DNA from: M3007 sp041392625
GTDB lineage: Bacteria > Bacteroidota > Bacteroidia > Chitinophagales > Saprospiraceae
DNA length: 64,000 nucleotides
NCBI GenBank assembly: GCA_041392625.1
Contig: JAWKLR010000015.1
Location: 1 to 64,000, forward strand
Reading direction: 5' to 3'
Made by a program: the position numbers and the translations under genes. Below, piece after piece: positions 36,644 through 45,062 of the stretch. Within the stretch, counting starts at the first letter, position 1; each line of letters begins with the position of its first letter. The notes below the pieces were generated by a model. The model worked only from the letters and a program-made list of their open reading frames with translations, ran no database searches and was not told the DNA's origin.

Positions 36644-36910
36644 CTACGAATCCTCATTGACCCAGCCTTCCAGGTCATCCATTTCGCCCATTTGTTTGAT
36701 GAGATCAAAGGTTTTGCGCGCTTCCTCTTCGTCCACAATGCTAATGGCTGCACCGACGTGTACCAACACATAGTCTCCTACGGTGGCATCTGGAACCATG
36801 GTCAGGTTCACCTCCTTGTGGATCCCATCGAAATCAACTTTTCCAATACGGAAGGTTTCGTCCAGTTCCGCTGTGATTTCTACCAATTTACCTGGAATGG
36901 ATAAGCACAT
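36644..36910 (-). CDS. hypC: Hydrogenase assembly chaperone HypC
   Basis: An 88-residue protein starting MCLSIPGKLVEI. The Cys at position 2 is the residue that contacts iron and the hydrogenase large subunit. GDYVLVHVGAAISIVDEEEA matches the OB-fold core of HypC/HupF proteins. HypC, with HypD, carries the Fe(CN)2CO group to the apo-hydrogenase. It lies 6 bp after hypB on the same strand, last in the order hypA-hypB-hypC. Confidence 0.93.
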   Translation of the reverse strand: MCLSIPGKLVEITAELDETFRIGKVDFDGIHKEVNLTMVPDATVGDYVLVHVGAAISIVDEEEARKTFDLIKQMGEMDDLEGWVNEDS

Positions 36911-36916
36911 AGTGTA

Positions 36917-37755
36917 TTATTTTTTATTCTGTTCCAACCATTGATACCAGGAATCCATTCCTGCACCGGATGTCGCGGATAGTTCAAAAAACTCCAGATT
37001 GGGATTTACTTGTCGCGCGTAGTCCTTGATTTTCTCTACATCAATGTTAAGATAGGGGAGGAGGTCTATTTTATTGATGATGCAGATATCCGAGCCATGG
37101 AACATATCGGGATACTTGATTGGCTTATCTTCCCCTTCGGTAATGCTGATGATTACCACGCGTTTGTCCTCACCGAGGTCAAACATGGAAGGGCAGACCA
37201 GGTTGCCGACATTCTCGATCATCAGGATAGAATCATCGGCCGGTTTCAGGGTTTTAACCGCATCGTAAATCATGTCGCTTTCCAGGTGACAGCCCTGTCC
37301 GGTATTTACCTGGACCACGGGTATGTTCAGCGCGTCAGGTTTGCATCGTTGAGCGTCTGCTGATCGCCCTCGATGACATAAAAGTTGTATTTATCCCGGA
37401 GGTCGGCCAGGGTTTTTTCGAGTAAAGATGTTTTACCGGAACCCGGAGAACTGACCAGGTTTAAAACAATCATGTTTTTGGCATCAAAATATCCCCGGTT
37501 CTTTTCTGCACCAAGTTGGTTTTGATTCAAAATGTCCCGCTCCAGTTCGATCACCGTTTTGCTTCCATCTCCGGAGTGATGGTGGTGGTGATGGTGCCCA
37601 TGCTCATGACTGTGGTGATGGTGATCGGGCTGATGCTCATCCCCATGATGGTACTCCAAATTATGGGCGTTCAAAATAGCCTGTTGTGCCTTGTTGTTGG
37701 GCATGGTGAGGATTGCTTTTCCATCTTCACCGCCACAGCCACATACTCCACACAT
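36917..37755 (-). pseudogene. hypB: Hydrogenase nickel GTPase HypB, interrupted by one frameshift
   Basis: HypB is the GTPase that delivers nickel to NiFe-hydrogenase with HypA. Seen from the start: the metal motif CGVCGCGG, a long His-rich stretch (about residues 36-63) for nickel storage, the P-loop SSPGSGKTSLLE, then EGDQQTLNDAN. Here the frame runs into a TGA near 37327. After a shift equivalent to one (or four) lost bases it continues LNIPVVQVNTGQGCHLESDM, ENVGNLVCP, NKIDLLP and ends at 36917. All GTPase motifs exist across the two frames. Recent mutation or sequence error are both possible; flanking hypA and hypC are intact. Confidence 0.85.
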
Positions 37756-37766
37756 AGTTTTCTGTT

Positions 37767-38111
37767 TTAAGTTACTACTTCAAGTGCTTTGACGAGGAGT
37801 TCTTTTCCTGAAATTACTTCCTTGAAATAACTCCTGCATTTTGGACAATTATCGTACACTTTTTCCATTGGAAATTCGGTGTCACAATCCATGCATCTGG
37901 CCTTTCCCTCTCTGAAATCAATTTCCAATTCTGCACCTTCCAGAACAGTGCCTTTTACTGCCTGACTCCAGACATAGTGCAGTGCATCCAGTTCTATACC
38001 TGATAGTGCACCGATCTGCAATTCAATTTTCTCCACGGCAGTTGCATGGGCTTTTTGAGTCTCATCTTCTGCAATCTTTACGATGCCCAATGCAATGGAA
38101 AGTTCGTGCAT
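37767..38111 (-). CDS. hypA: Hydrogenase maturation nickel metallochaperone HypA
   Basis: A 114-residue protein starting MHELSIALGIV; the first His-Glu pair binds nickel. The zinc site is ARCMDCDTEF with DNCPKCRSYF, two CxxC pairs. First gene of the hypA-hypB-hypC unit, 11 bp from hypB. A near-match -7 box TAACTTTA lies about 22 bp upstream. hypD, hypF and the hydrogenase subunits are not in the window. Confidence 0.93.
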   Translation of the reverse strand: MHELSIALGIVKIAEDETQKAHATAVEKIELQIGALSGIELDALHYVWSQAVKGTVLEGAELEIDFREGKARCMDCDTEFPMEKVYDNCPKCRSYFKEVISGKELLVKALEVVT

Positions 38112-38368
38112 GATGCTTGTTTCTTGTCGTTGTAAAGTTAAAGGATTTACACTAAAAATCTCAATCCTGCACCTCCAAATATGCTGGTAGATTCACAATT
38201 TTTTTTAATGATAAAAACCCGGTTTTAGAAGGCTCACTTATGTAAACCACTCCAACGAGATTGTGCAACCACACCTCACAAAATGGCCGGTCAATCAAAC
38301 GTCAGACAAACACAATTTGGCATCCTTATTGAATAATAGGGTCCGGGTGCTGAATTGCAATTAATGTC

Positions 38369-38376
38369 TATCTTTG
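38369..38376 (+). promoter_or_regulatory. -7 promoter box for the lipoprotein-ribH unit
   Basis: TATCTTTG fully matches TAnnTTTG. It lies 172 bp before the lipoprotein ATG, leaving a long leader. Neither this leader nor the rest of 38112-38547 contains a gene or a recognisable FMN riboswitch; only short weak hairpins were seen. Confidence 0.4.
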
Positions 38377-38547
38377 CGCCTCATTTAAACACACAAACAA
38401 TCGGGAGCGCAAAAAGGAATCGGATTAAGTGCCATCATTAAAGCAACAAATTTGCTTCTGCATGTGTACTTTAGGGCTTGTGACTAATCAATTTGAATCC
38501 TTTTTTGTTATCCTTAATACTCCCCAATCGGAGAATTTTTGAAACAC

Positions 38548-39363
38548 ATGAAAAAACTTGCTTTTTTATTTTTGATGGGTGGCTTGTTGTTTTTTGCCTG
38601 TAAAGACGATAAACCCGCTGCAAACGGTACTGAAACCGAAGAAAACAAACCTGCAAACCCCTTGGATTTATCTGGCCACTGGTTTGCCATGGATTTTTGC
38701 TCCCGGGCCGGTCAGTACGGCTCCGTGCTGGGTGCAATGAACAACTCCCACCAGCCGTACGCTTATGCCATGTTTTTTGATGTGGAAAATCCGGATTCGG
38801 TTCGCTGCTATAATGGTGAGGAAAGCTGGACATTGCCAGTATCTTACAACGTAGATACCCTGGAACTGAAAGGCGCAAAAGATGGGAAGTCTGTCTTTTT
38901 GATGTACGACTCGCAGGGTGAGCGTGGAATGACCATGTTTGACGGAACTTCCGGAAGAACCCGCACTACGGCCTTCATGAAATCCAAGGCCAATGCTGCC
39001 AATGCCTACATGGCTTTTGCAACTGCTTTGAATCACAACCTGCTCGGTGGTATGTTTGTACAGGCTGGCGGTGGACGGGATACTATTCAGTTTACTCCGG
39101 GTGGTTTCATCACCAATTTTGGTCCGTTCGACCGTTACCAGATTTGTACTACTGGCGATTGCTTCGTTACAGGCAGTGAAATTGATGTTATCACCATGGG
39201 CAACTCCAAGGAGCCTGAAAAGAGAACCCAGTTTGGTTTCCGGTATAACACACAAATGGACGAACTTAGTCTGCACCGCCTCACACCAAATCCATCCAAC
39301 GATAAGGCTGTATACACGGTCGGACCGGTAGCATACACATTTAAACGGATCAAATCCAACTAA
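38548..39363 (+). CDS. Hypothetical lipoprotein
   Basis: A 271-residue precursor with a lipobox at residues 16-20 (signal MKKLAFLFLMGGLLFFAC; the Cys would be lipidated) and a low-complexity Lys/Glu/Asn linker, so it is attached to a membrane facing the periplasm or surface. The rest (LSGHWFAMDFCSRAGQYGSV onward) is beta-rich with no family that I recognise. ATG 38548 is used since a TTG 9 bp earlier only adds three residues. It ends 2 bp before ribH and should be co-transcribed with it, but no functional link is known. Confidence 0.8.
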   Translation: MKKLAFLFLMGGLLFFACKDDKPAANGTETEENKPANPLDLSGHWFAMDFCSRAGQYGSVLGAMNNSHQPYAYAMFFDVENPDSVRCYNGEESWTLPVSYNVDTLELKGAKDGKSVFLMYDSQGERGMTMFDGTSGRTRTTAFMKSKANAANAYMAFATALNHNLLGGMFVQAGGGRDTIQFTPGGFITNFGPFDRYQICTTGDCFVTGSEIDVITMGNSKEPEKRTQFGFRYNTQMDELSLHRLTPNPSNDKAVYTVGPVAYTFKRIKSN

Positions 39364-39365
39364 TT

Positions 39366-39881
39366 ATGGCCAGCGCACTGAAGAACCTTTCGGACTACAA
39401 CGAACAAAACATTCCTTCTGGTGAAAAACTCCGGATTGGAATTGTTGTTTCCGAGTGGAATTCCCAAATCACACATGCGCTGTATGAAGCTTGTTTTGAT
39501 ACCCTGGTTAAGCACGGTGTTCAGGAAGAAAACATCTTTACCATTCAGGTGCCGGGTACTTTTGAATTGCCTGCCGGCGCACGCATGCTTTCCGGCAAAG
39601 AAAACCCGGATGCAGTTATTTGCCTGGGTTGTGTAATCAAAGGGGAAACCAACCACAACGAATACATCAATCAGGCGGTGGCCCACGGCCTGACCAATCT
39701 GAGCATTGCAAGTGGAAAGCCATTCATTTTTGGGGTGTTGACTCCGAATGATGAACAACAAGCGCTCGATCGGGCTGGTGGTAAACACGGCAACAAAGGC
39801 GTAGAAGCAGCCGTGACTGCTTTGCATATGGCTTTTTTAAAAGAAGATTTAAAGGGTGGAAAAAAATCCATCGGCTTCTAA
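39366..39881 (+). CDS. ribH: 6,7-dimethyl-8-ribityllumazine synthase
   Basis: A 171-residue lumazine synthase, the penultimate enzyme of riboflavin synthesis, joining the pyrimidinedione with dihydroxybutanone phosphate. Visible motifs: IGIVVSEWNSQIT (substrate Trp), VPGTFELPAGA, LGCVIKGETNHNEYIN with the catalytic His, FGVLTPNDEQQALDRAG and GNKGVEAA near the end. Length is normal. Two bp after the lipoprotein gene; followed by a strong terminator at 39920. Confidence 0.95.
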   Translation: MASALKNLSDYNEQNIPSGEKLRIGIVVSEWNSQITHALYEACFDTLVKHGVQEENIFTIQVPGTFELPAGARMLSGKENPDAVICLGCVIKGETNHNEYINQAVAHGLTNLSIASGKPFIFGVLTPNDEQQALDRAGGKHGNKGVEAAVTALHMAFLKEDLKGGKKSIGF

Positions 39882-39919
39882 GAAAACGTGTTTAAAATTC
39901 CAGTCATGCTCTATACCAA

Positions 39920-39957
39920 ACAGGGAATACGATAACCGCGTATTCCCTGTTTTTTGT
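39920..39957 (+). terminator. Rho-independent terminator of ribH
   Basis: A 12-bp stem ACAGGGAATACG/CGTATTCCCTGT is followed by TTTTTTG. It lies 40 bp after the ribH stop. Confidence 0.85.
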
Positions 39958-40033
39958 TTGCAAGAGTGAATGCCAAAACACAGGCCTCCTGTTTGGTGTT
40001 ACATACAAAGTATTCCTTCTAAATTCAATAGTA

Positions 40034-40882
40034 TGAAACTGACTTTCGTTCCAACCGGCCGGTTCAAACTTGATGGCGGAGCCATGTTTGGTGTGGTTCC
40101 CAAACAAATGTGGCAAAAACTCAATCCACCCGATGAGCGCAATATGTGCACCTGGTTTATGAATGCACTTTTGGTAGAGACGGGTGACCGCAAAATTCTC
40201 ATAGACACAGGTCTGGGGGACAAGCAGGACGCCAAGTTTCGTTCGCATTTCGAACCACATGGTGATGAAAGTTTGTTGGGCTCGCTCGCAAACCTGGGGC
40301 TGCAACCGGAGGCTATAACCGATGTGTTTCTGACTCACTTGCATTTCGATCATTGTGGTGGTGCCCTTTACCTGGATCCTCAAACCGGTGAGTCAAAACC
40401 CACTTTTCCTAATGCCATTTATTGGAGCAATCAAGTCCACTTTGATTGGGCAATGAACCCGAACGACCGCGAACGCGCCTCTTTTTTGAAGGAAAACTTT
40501 CTTCCCTTGCAGGAAATGGGTCGTCTTCAGATGATTCCACTTGAGGAAGGTATTCGCTGTGTGAAGGTTTCTAGGTTTTCGTTCGTGTACGGCCATACCG
40601 AAGCGATGATGTTGGTAGAATTACAAACAGAAAATCAAACCTTCATCTGCGCCAGACTTATTAGCAATCCCATTACCATGTTGGTATGCCCTACATTATG
40701 GCTTATGATATTCGGCCACTGAAATCACTGGAAGAAAAAGGAAAGTTATTTGTGATAACAGTGACAATCAACAAATACTGCTGCTGGAACATGACCCTGA
40801 GTGCCAGGCCATACAAGTCGTCAGGGACGATCGGGGGCGGATAGTGGTAGGCAAAAAAGGAATGCTTACTGACTTTCATTAA
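40034..40882 (+). pseudogene. MBL-fold metallohydrolase, frameshifted in its last third
   Basis: From ATG 40034 (MKLTFVPTGRFKLDGGAMFG) the frame encodes a metallo-beta-lactamase fold with the metal motif LTHLHFDHCGG and the downstream VYGHTEAMM. Near 40650 the expected third metal ligand region is lost and the frame ends in a stop at 40720. In the other frames the gene continues as MPYIMAYDIRPLKSLEEKGK (around 40685-40745) and then LLLEHDPECQAIQVVRDDRG to a stop at 40880. At least two or three frame changes are therefore needed. The reaction of this subfamily is not known. It overlaps the end of the decayed lipoprotein gene on the other strand by 17 bp. Confidence 0.75.
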
Positions 40883-41265
40883 TCCGGGTCAGAAACAACG
40901 CTTGCCTGGCACTGTCTTGCATCATTCGAATTTTCAGCGTGTCTTCTGAAAGGAACAGGACTTTGATTACATGCTCCTTATTTGGAGTTGCGCTGGTATC
41001 GGTCAGAAACAGAAATTTTGCTGAGCTGCGGAAATGCCCCTTTTCTTCATAAAATCCAACACTGGTAAACCGATATGCAGATTCCGGCCCAAGATGCGGA
41101 TTTGCGCCATCCAGCGACTTCGGTGTTGCGTTTCCCGTTTTCATATAGCGCAATTGCTTGCCAGCTGCCTTCCAAAAGTTGTTCATCTAGTGAACATCCG
41201 CTGAGCAACAGGGGCAACAATAGCAGAGTAATTGGGTGTATTTTGAAGTGATTCTGGATTTTCAA
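40866..41265 (-). pseudogene. Small hypothetical lipoprotein, frameshifted
   Basis: The start at 41265 gives a lipoprotein signal (MKIQNHFKIHPITLLLLPLL, then SGCS). It reads GSWQAIALYENGKRNTEV before the frame drifts near 41130. The neighbouring frame continues as SLDGANPHLGPESAYRFTSV and FYEEKGHFRSSAKFLFL to the stop at 40866. The two parts together would be about 132 residues, resembling small lipocalin-like lipoproteins of Bacteroidota, although no family can be named with confidence. Confidence 0.6.
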
Positions 41266-41479
41266 ATTTGCAGTCAGGCAATATTATAGTATGTTTGGTT
41301 TTCAAACACACGCTCCTCATTGCGAAGGTATATGCTTGCCGCGTACTGTCCTAGTGGTTCTGTCAAAAATCCGGGAAAGCTTCGATCCAAGTGCCTCGTT
41401 TTTCATCTCAAATTTTAAGCACGATTCGATGTATTGTGCACTTAATTCCATAATTCCAGATCATCTAACGAAAAAAATA

Positions 41480-42322
41480 TGTTCAGATACTCAATCATTC
41501 CACTATTATTGCCATACTTATCCTGAGTAGTGGCTGCAGTGCGAAAAAATTTATGCAGCCGGGAACTCGATGCAGACAATGTGAAGCCCGTGAATCCGTT
41601 GGTGAAGTGTTGGCGCGTCAGGAAGACAATGCACTGCTGGCAGAAAAAATTGGCGTGCTCAACCGGCAAATGGGCGAACAAGATGCTGGTGGCACGGTTA
41701 CAAAAAGAACTGACCAACCGAACCGTTCAAATGGGGAGTCCTCCAACAAGCTAGCCCAACAGAAGGCCCAGGTAGAGAGCCCGGATTTGGCATTGGGACA
41801 AGGACTGGCTGCGGCCCATTCAAACGATTCAATCTGTTGCAAAGGCCAAAAACGATCGCACAAATACCCTCCGATCAATCCAATCAAATTGATTGAAATT
41901 TACCCGGCAACATCCGGAGCCACAGTTGCGCTTCAGAATGAAGAAGTTATTCTGGCCCGATGCCAAACTGTTTGTCGCCCGGCATTGCCCCCAACGAAGC
42001 GGGGAAACAATACCTGAAGCCACTGGCTGACTTTCTGTCCATGCGTCCTGAAATCAATGTCCTGATTGAAGCGCATACCGACAACAAGTTGCCAAAGAGC
42101 AAAACCATTGAAGATTCATGGGATTGGAGCCAACAGCGGGCTACCAATATTCTGCGCATCCTTGTTACGGAGTACAACGTAAATGCAAATCAGTTAACTC
42201 CGGTGGGAAAAGGAGAATTTTACCCCATCACGTCCAATGAAACTGCTGAAGGCCGTCAGGCAAACCGCCGAACGACTTTTGTTTTGAAAACCAAACTTGC
42301 AGCAATTCCTGCAGTAAAATAG
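41480..42322 (+). pseudogene. OmpA/MotB-like lipoprotein, multiply frameshifted
   Basis: The last 120 residues are clear: FLSMRPEINVLIEAHTDNKL, SWDWSQQRATNILRILVTEY and EGRQANRRTTFVLKTKL are the peptidoglycan-binding OmpA C-terminal domain. Upstream, pieces in different frames give a lipoprotein start (from ATG 41480; SSGCSAKKFMQ), a coiled-coil-like part (LLAEKIGVLNRQMGEQDAG, then ARLQKELTNRTVQMG) and a linker (SSNKLAQQKAQVES). At least three frame changes are needed. Intact homologues of this shape tie the outer membrane to the cell wall. The region 41286-41479 before it shows no gene. Confidence 0.7.
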
Positions 42323-42391
42323 GGTAGACTTACCCTGAATTCCGGAGAAAATTTTGACAAATCACTAGTTTTTGGTCATTAATTCAATTGT

Positions 42392-43048
42392 ATGCGACAA
42401 TCCATGCGGATGAATTCCCTGCACTACCGGGTGCTTGTTATTATTCTGGTTTACGGAATTTTGAAATTCATGGGCGGGTCCTTTGGGGCGCTGCTTTTGT
42501 ACCCGGTAACGCTGTTTGTTACTTTTCTCCACGAAATGGGACATGCACTCGGAGCCTTGTTTACAGGTGGTGATGTGGTTGGAATGCAAATCAATGCAAA
42601 CGGAAGTGGCTTTACCCAAACCCGGGGTGGAAATATTGCAGTTGTCCTGATGGGCGGATATATCGGTAGTGCAATTCTTGGCAATATTCTGTTTTACATT
42701 GGCGCAAGAAAAAAGGCAATGACCCAATTTACCCTGCAAGCCCTGGCATTGCTGATGCTTCTTGCAGGAGTTGTTTGGTTCCAATCCCTTCAAAGCACTG
42801 GTATTTTGATCGTATTTGCATTGGTATTGCTGTTTATTGCAGCCCGAACCAACTGGGACCAACAAGTGCTGATGTTTCTCGGACTAGCCGCAGTACTCTA
42901 CATAATAGAAGACTTCAATGTGGGCCCCAGCAGCGATCTTGCCATGTACGAACAACACGTTGGAGGCCCCGCCGGCATGTGGATGTACGTATGGCTAATC
43001 CTGGCCGGTGGCCTTAGCCTCTGGAATATCAAACAGATTTTTAGTTAG
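42392..43048 (+). CDS. M50-family (site-2 protease-like) membrane metallopeptidase
   Basis: A 218-residue membrane protein with about six hydrophobic segments. The zinc motif HEMGH lies in the second segment (TLFVTFLHEMGHALGALF), followed by GGDVVGMQIN and a later NFNVGP-type segment (DFNVGPSSDLAMYEQH) that probably supplies the third ligand. It fits the M50B-like intramembrane peptidases of unknown substrate. Its stop codon TAG is the first bases of the heptamer-repeat block that separates it from the histidine kinase gene. ATG 42392 is chosen; Met 6 is possible. Confidence 0.8.
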   Translation: MRQSMRMNSLHYRVLVIILVYGILKFMGGSFGALLLYPVTLFVTFLHEMGHALGALFTGGDVVGMQINANGSGFTQTRGGNIAVVLMGGYIGSAILGNILFYIGARKKAMTQFTLQALALLMLLAGVVWFQSLQSTGILIVFALVLLFIAARTNWDQQVLMFLGLAAVLYIIEDFNVGPSSDLAMYEQHVGGPAGMWMYVWLILAGGLSLWNIKQIFS

Positions 43049-43141
43049 TGGTCAGTGGTCAGTAGTCAGTTTGCTTCAAACTGTTTTACACTGACCACTG
43101 ACCACTGACTACTGACTACTGACAACTGACAACTGACTACT
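43046..43141. repeat. Inverted pair of heptanucleotide repeat arrays
   Basis: Left arm 43046-43071: three to four copies of (C/T)AGTGGT or CAGTAGT. Right arm 43090-43141: seven copies of ACTGACN in the opposite sense. The two arms can pair over 20 bp or more around an 18-bp spacer, and the block fills the whole gap between two genes. The same repeat grammar, one base different, flanks the IS3 element at 51567 and 52907. Confidence 0.8.
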
Positions 43142-43146
43142 AAAAT

Positions 43147-44109
43147 ATGAAACTAAACGTAAAATATCTTTCCTGGGTTTTGATGGGCTACATGAGCCTT
43201 GCGTTCTTTTGGTGGGCGGTGCATTTGTGGAATCAGAATGATCGCTTGCTTGTAGTGGAAAAGCAGCTTTGGGACCATAAAAAAAGCGAGCAGTCTGTAG
43301 AGCAATCCAACATTGATTTGTTGGAGATTGATAAGCGCTACAAGCGTAAGAAAGGAATGGTCTTGGGAGAAGGACTGTTTTTTTTAGCCTGTCTGGTAGT
43401 TGGATTTTATTTGATAGACCGGAGTGTAAAACACGAGGTTTCTCTCGCAAGGCAGCGCAAAAACTTTATGCTTAGCATTACCCATGAATTGAAATCGCCC
43501 ATCGCTGCAATCCGATTGCTTTTTGAAACCATTTGTAAACGAGAGTTGGAAAAAGACAAGGTGGAAAAACTCTGCATGAACGGGGTTCGGGATGCGAGTC
43601 GACTGCAAATGCTGGTCGAAGGACTGTTGCTTGCCGCACGCCTGGAAGACAATTGGAAACCATTGGCTGAACCTGTAGATATCAAGCCATTATTGCAAGA
43701 TATCATAGCAAGTTTGAAAATGCGGTACGAGGGCTCCCGGTTTGAATTGGAGATTCCGGATGGGTTTCCTCCGTTTAAAGCCGATCGGGTTGGCCTTACG
43801 GCTATCGCACAGAACTTGTTGGAAAATGCAATCAAGTACAGTCCGGAAAAAGGGCCAATCGTTGTTTCTGTCGGGAAAAAAGATGACCGCTGTATTTTAC
43901 AAGTAGCTGATCAGGGAATTGGAATCCCTGATCAGGAAAAAAAAGCAGTACTGGAGCAATTTTACCGTGTTGGCAATGAAGATACCCGACGGACTGCCGG
44001 AACCGGGTTGGGGCTGTATATTGTAAATCAGGTCGTCCTGGCACACGGAGGGAAACTGAGTATCCAGGACAATTCTCCTCAGGGAACCGTTATCAAGGTA
44101 CTGATATGA
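43147..44109 (+). CDS. Sensor histidine kinase (orphan)
   Basis: A 320-residue kinase with two membrane helices (residues ~8-26 and ~72-92) around a short periplasmic loop without a recognised domain. The H box is FMLSITHELKSPIAAIRLLF, the N box NLLENAIKYS, then DQGIGIPDQE and TGLGLYIVNQ. No response regulator is adjacent. The stop overlaps the ATG of prmC (ATGA), so translation of the two is coupled. Upstream lies the heptamer-repeat block. Confidence 0.9.
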   Translation: MKLNVKYLSWVLMGYMSLAFFWWAVHLWNQNDRLLVVEKQLWDHKKSEQSVEQSNIDLLEIDKRYKRKKGMVLGEGLFFLACLVVGFYLIDRSVKHEVSLARQRKNFMLSITHELKSPIAAIRLLFETICKRELEKDKVEKLCMNGVRDASRLQMLVEGLLLAARLEDNWKPLAEPVDIKPLLQDIIASLKMRYEGSRFELEIPDGFPPFKADRVGLTAIAQNLLENAIKYSPEKGPIVVSVGKKDDRCILQVADQGIGIPDQEKKAVLEQFYRVGNEDTRRTAGTGLGLYIVNQVVLAHGGKLSIQDNSPQGTVIKVLI

Positions 44110-44948
44110 AAAGCAGAAGAGTCAGGCAATCGGAATTTGGGAATGCGCTGGAGGCCGTTCTTGAGCCTTCAGAAGCAGCGAGTACAGCTCGCATTGTTTT
44201 TGAGGATGTATTTGATGTTTTGAAAAAACCGGATCAGCCGCTCACCGATCGGGAAGAATCGGAATTACTAAGCATTCAGAACCAGTTGTTGCAAGGAGAG
44301 CCCGTACAATATGTGCTCGGTATGGCAGACTTTATGGGGCTTCGATTCAAGGTAGATGCCCGGGTGCTTATTCCCAGGATGGATACCGAGGAACTGGTGA
44401 TTCAGGTCGAACGCTGGATAAAAAAGAACGATAAAAAACAGGCTAAACTACTCGATGTTGGGACAGGAAGCGGCTGCATTGCCCTTACCCTTAAATCCCA
44501 TTTTCCCAGCCTGCATGTTACAGCATTAGACTATAGTGCTGCGGCAATTGAGCTGGCTGCGGAAAATGCAAAGGTCCTGGGCTTGGATGTTAATTTTATT
44601 GAAGCGAATTTTTTACAAAAAAGTCAGCAGCCTGATTCCCGGTTTGATATTGTTGTGAGCAATCCCCCCTACATCCCCCCTTCAGAGCGCATTCACATGC
44701 CAACCAGAGTAATTGAATACGAACCGGATTTGGCATTGTTTGTCCCGGAGGAGGATCCCATGTTGTTTTATCAGGCCATTGGTGAATATGCGTTCACACA
44801 GTTGAATCCCGATGGAGCCTGTTTTTTTGAAATCAATGAATTTCGCGCTTTGGAGGTCATGGAGGTTTTAAAAAAAATTGGATTTAAAACAGTTGAATGC
44901 ATTCAGGACTTATCCGGTGCAGATCGTGTGGTATGGGCCGCAATTTAA
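44106..44948 (+). CDS. prmC: Peptide chain release factor N5-glutamine methyltransferase
   Basis: A 280-residue enzyme that methylates the Gln of the GGQ motif in release factors RF1 and RF2, using S-adenosylmethionine. The N-terminal helical domain contains GEPVQYVLGMADFMGLRF and VLIPRMDTEELV. The SAM motif is LLDVGTGSGCIALTL, and the substrate Gln-binding motif is VVSNPPYIPPSE. Overlaps the histidine kinase gene by 4 bp. Confidence 0.93.
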   Translation: MKSRRVRQSEFGNALEAVLEPSEAASTARIVFEDVFDVLKKPDQPLTDREESELLSIQNQLLQGEPVQYVLGMADFMGLRFKVDARVLIPRMDTEELVIQVERWIKKNDKKQAKLLDVGTGSGCIALTLKSHFPSLHVTALDYSAAAIELAAENAKVLGLDVNFIEANFLQKSQQPDSRFDIVVSNPPYIPPSERIHMPTRVIEYEPDLALFVPEEDPMLFYQAIGEYAFTQLNPDGACFFEINEFRALEVMEVLKKIGFKTVECIQDLSGADRVVWAAI

Positions 44949-45002
44949 TGCAAGGGCCTGTTCTAATTGAGCGCTTAATTTTACCATACCCCAAACAAGT
45001 CC

Positions 45003-45010
45003 TACCTTTG
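45003..45010 (+). promoter_or_regulatory. -7 promoter box of purK
   Basis: TACCTTTG is a full match to TAnnTTTG and lies 53 bp before the purK start. No convincing -33 element at the usual distance. Confidence 0.45.
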
Positions 45011-45062
45011 CGGCCATTGAATTTTTAACAGCCTTTAAAGACAAAGAACAAGACTGTACACG

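Noticed and set aside
37300..37340. Programmed frameshift in hypB
   Set aside because: There is no slippery heptamer or downstream stem at the break, and the required shift corresponds to lost bases rather than a simple -1 or +1 slip on repeated codons.
38377..38547. FMN riboswitch before the lipoprotein-ribH unit
   Set aside because: The conserved AGGG...GGTGAAA...CCCAC core is absent; only weak hairpins were found.
43050..43140. Rho-independent terminator between the M50 and kinase genes
   Set aside because: The arms can pair but no T run follows; repetition in units of seven and recurrence elsewhere fit a repeat family better.
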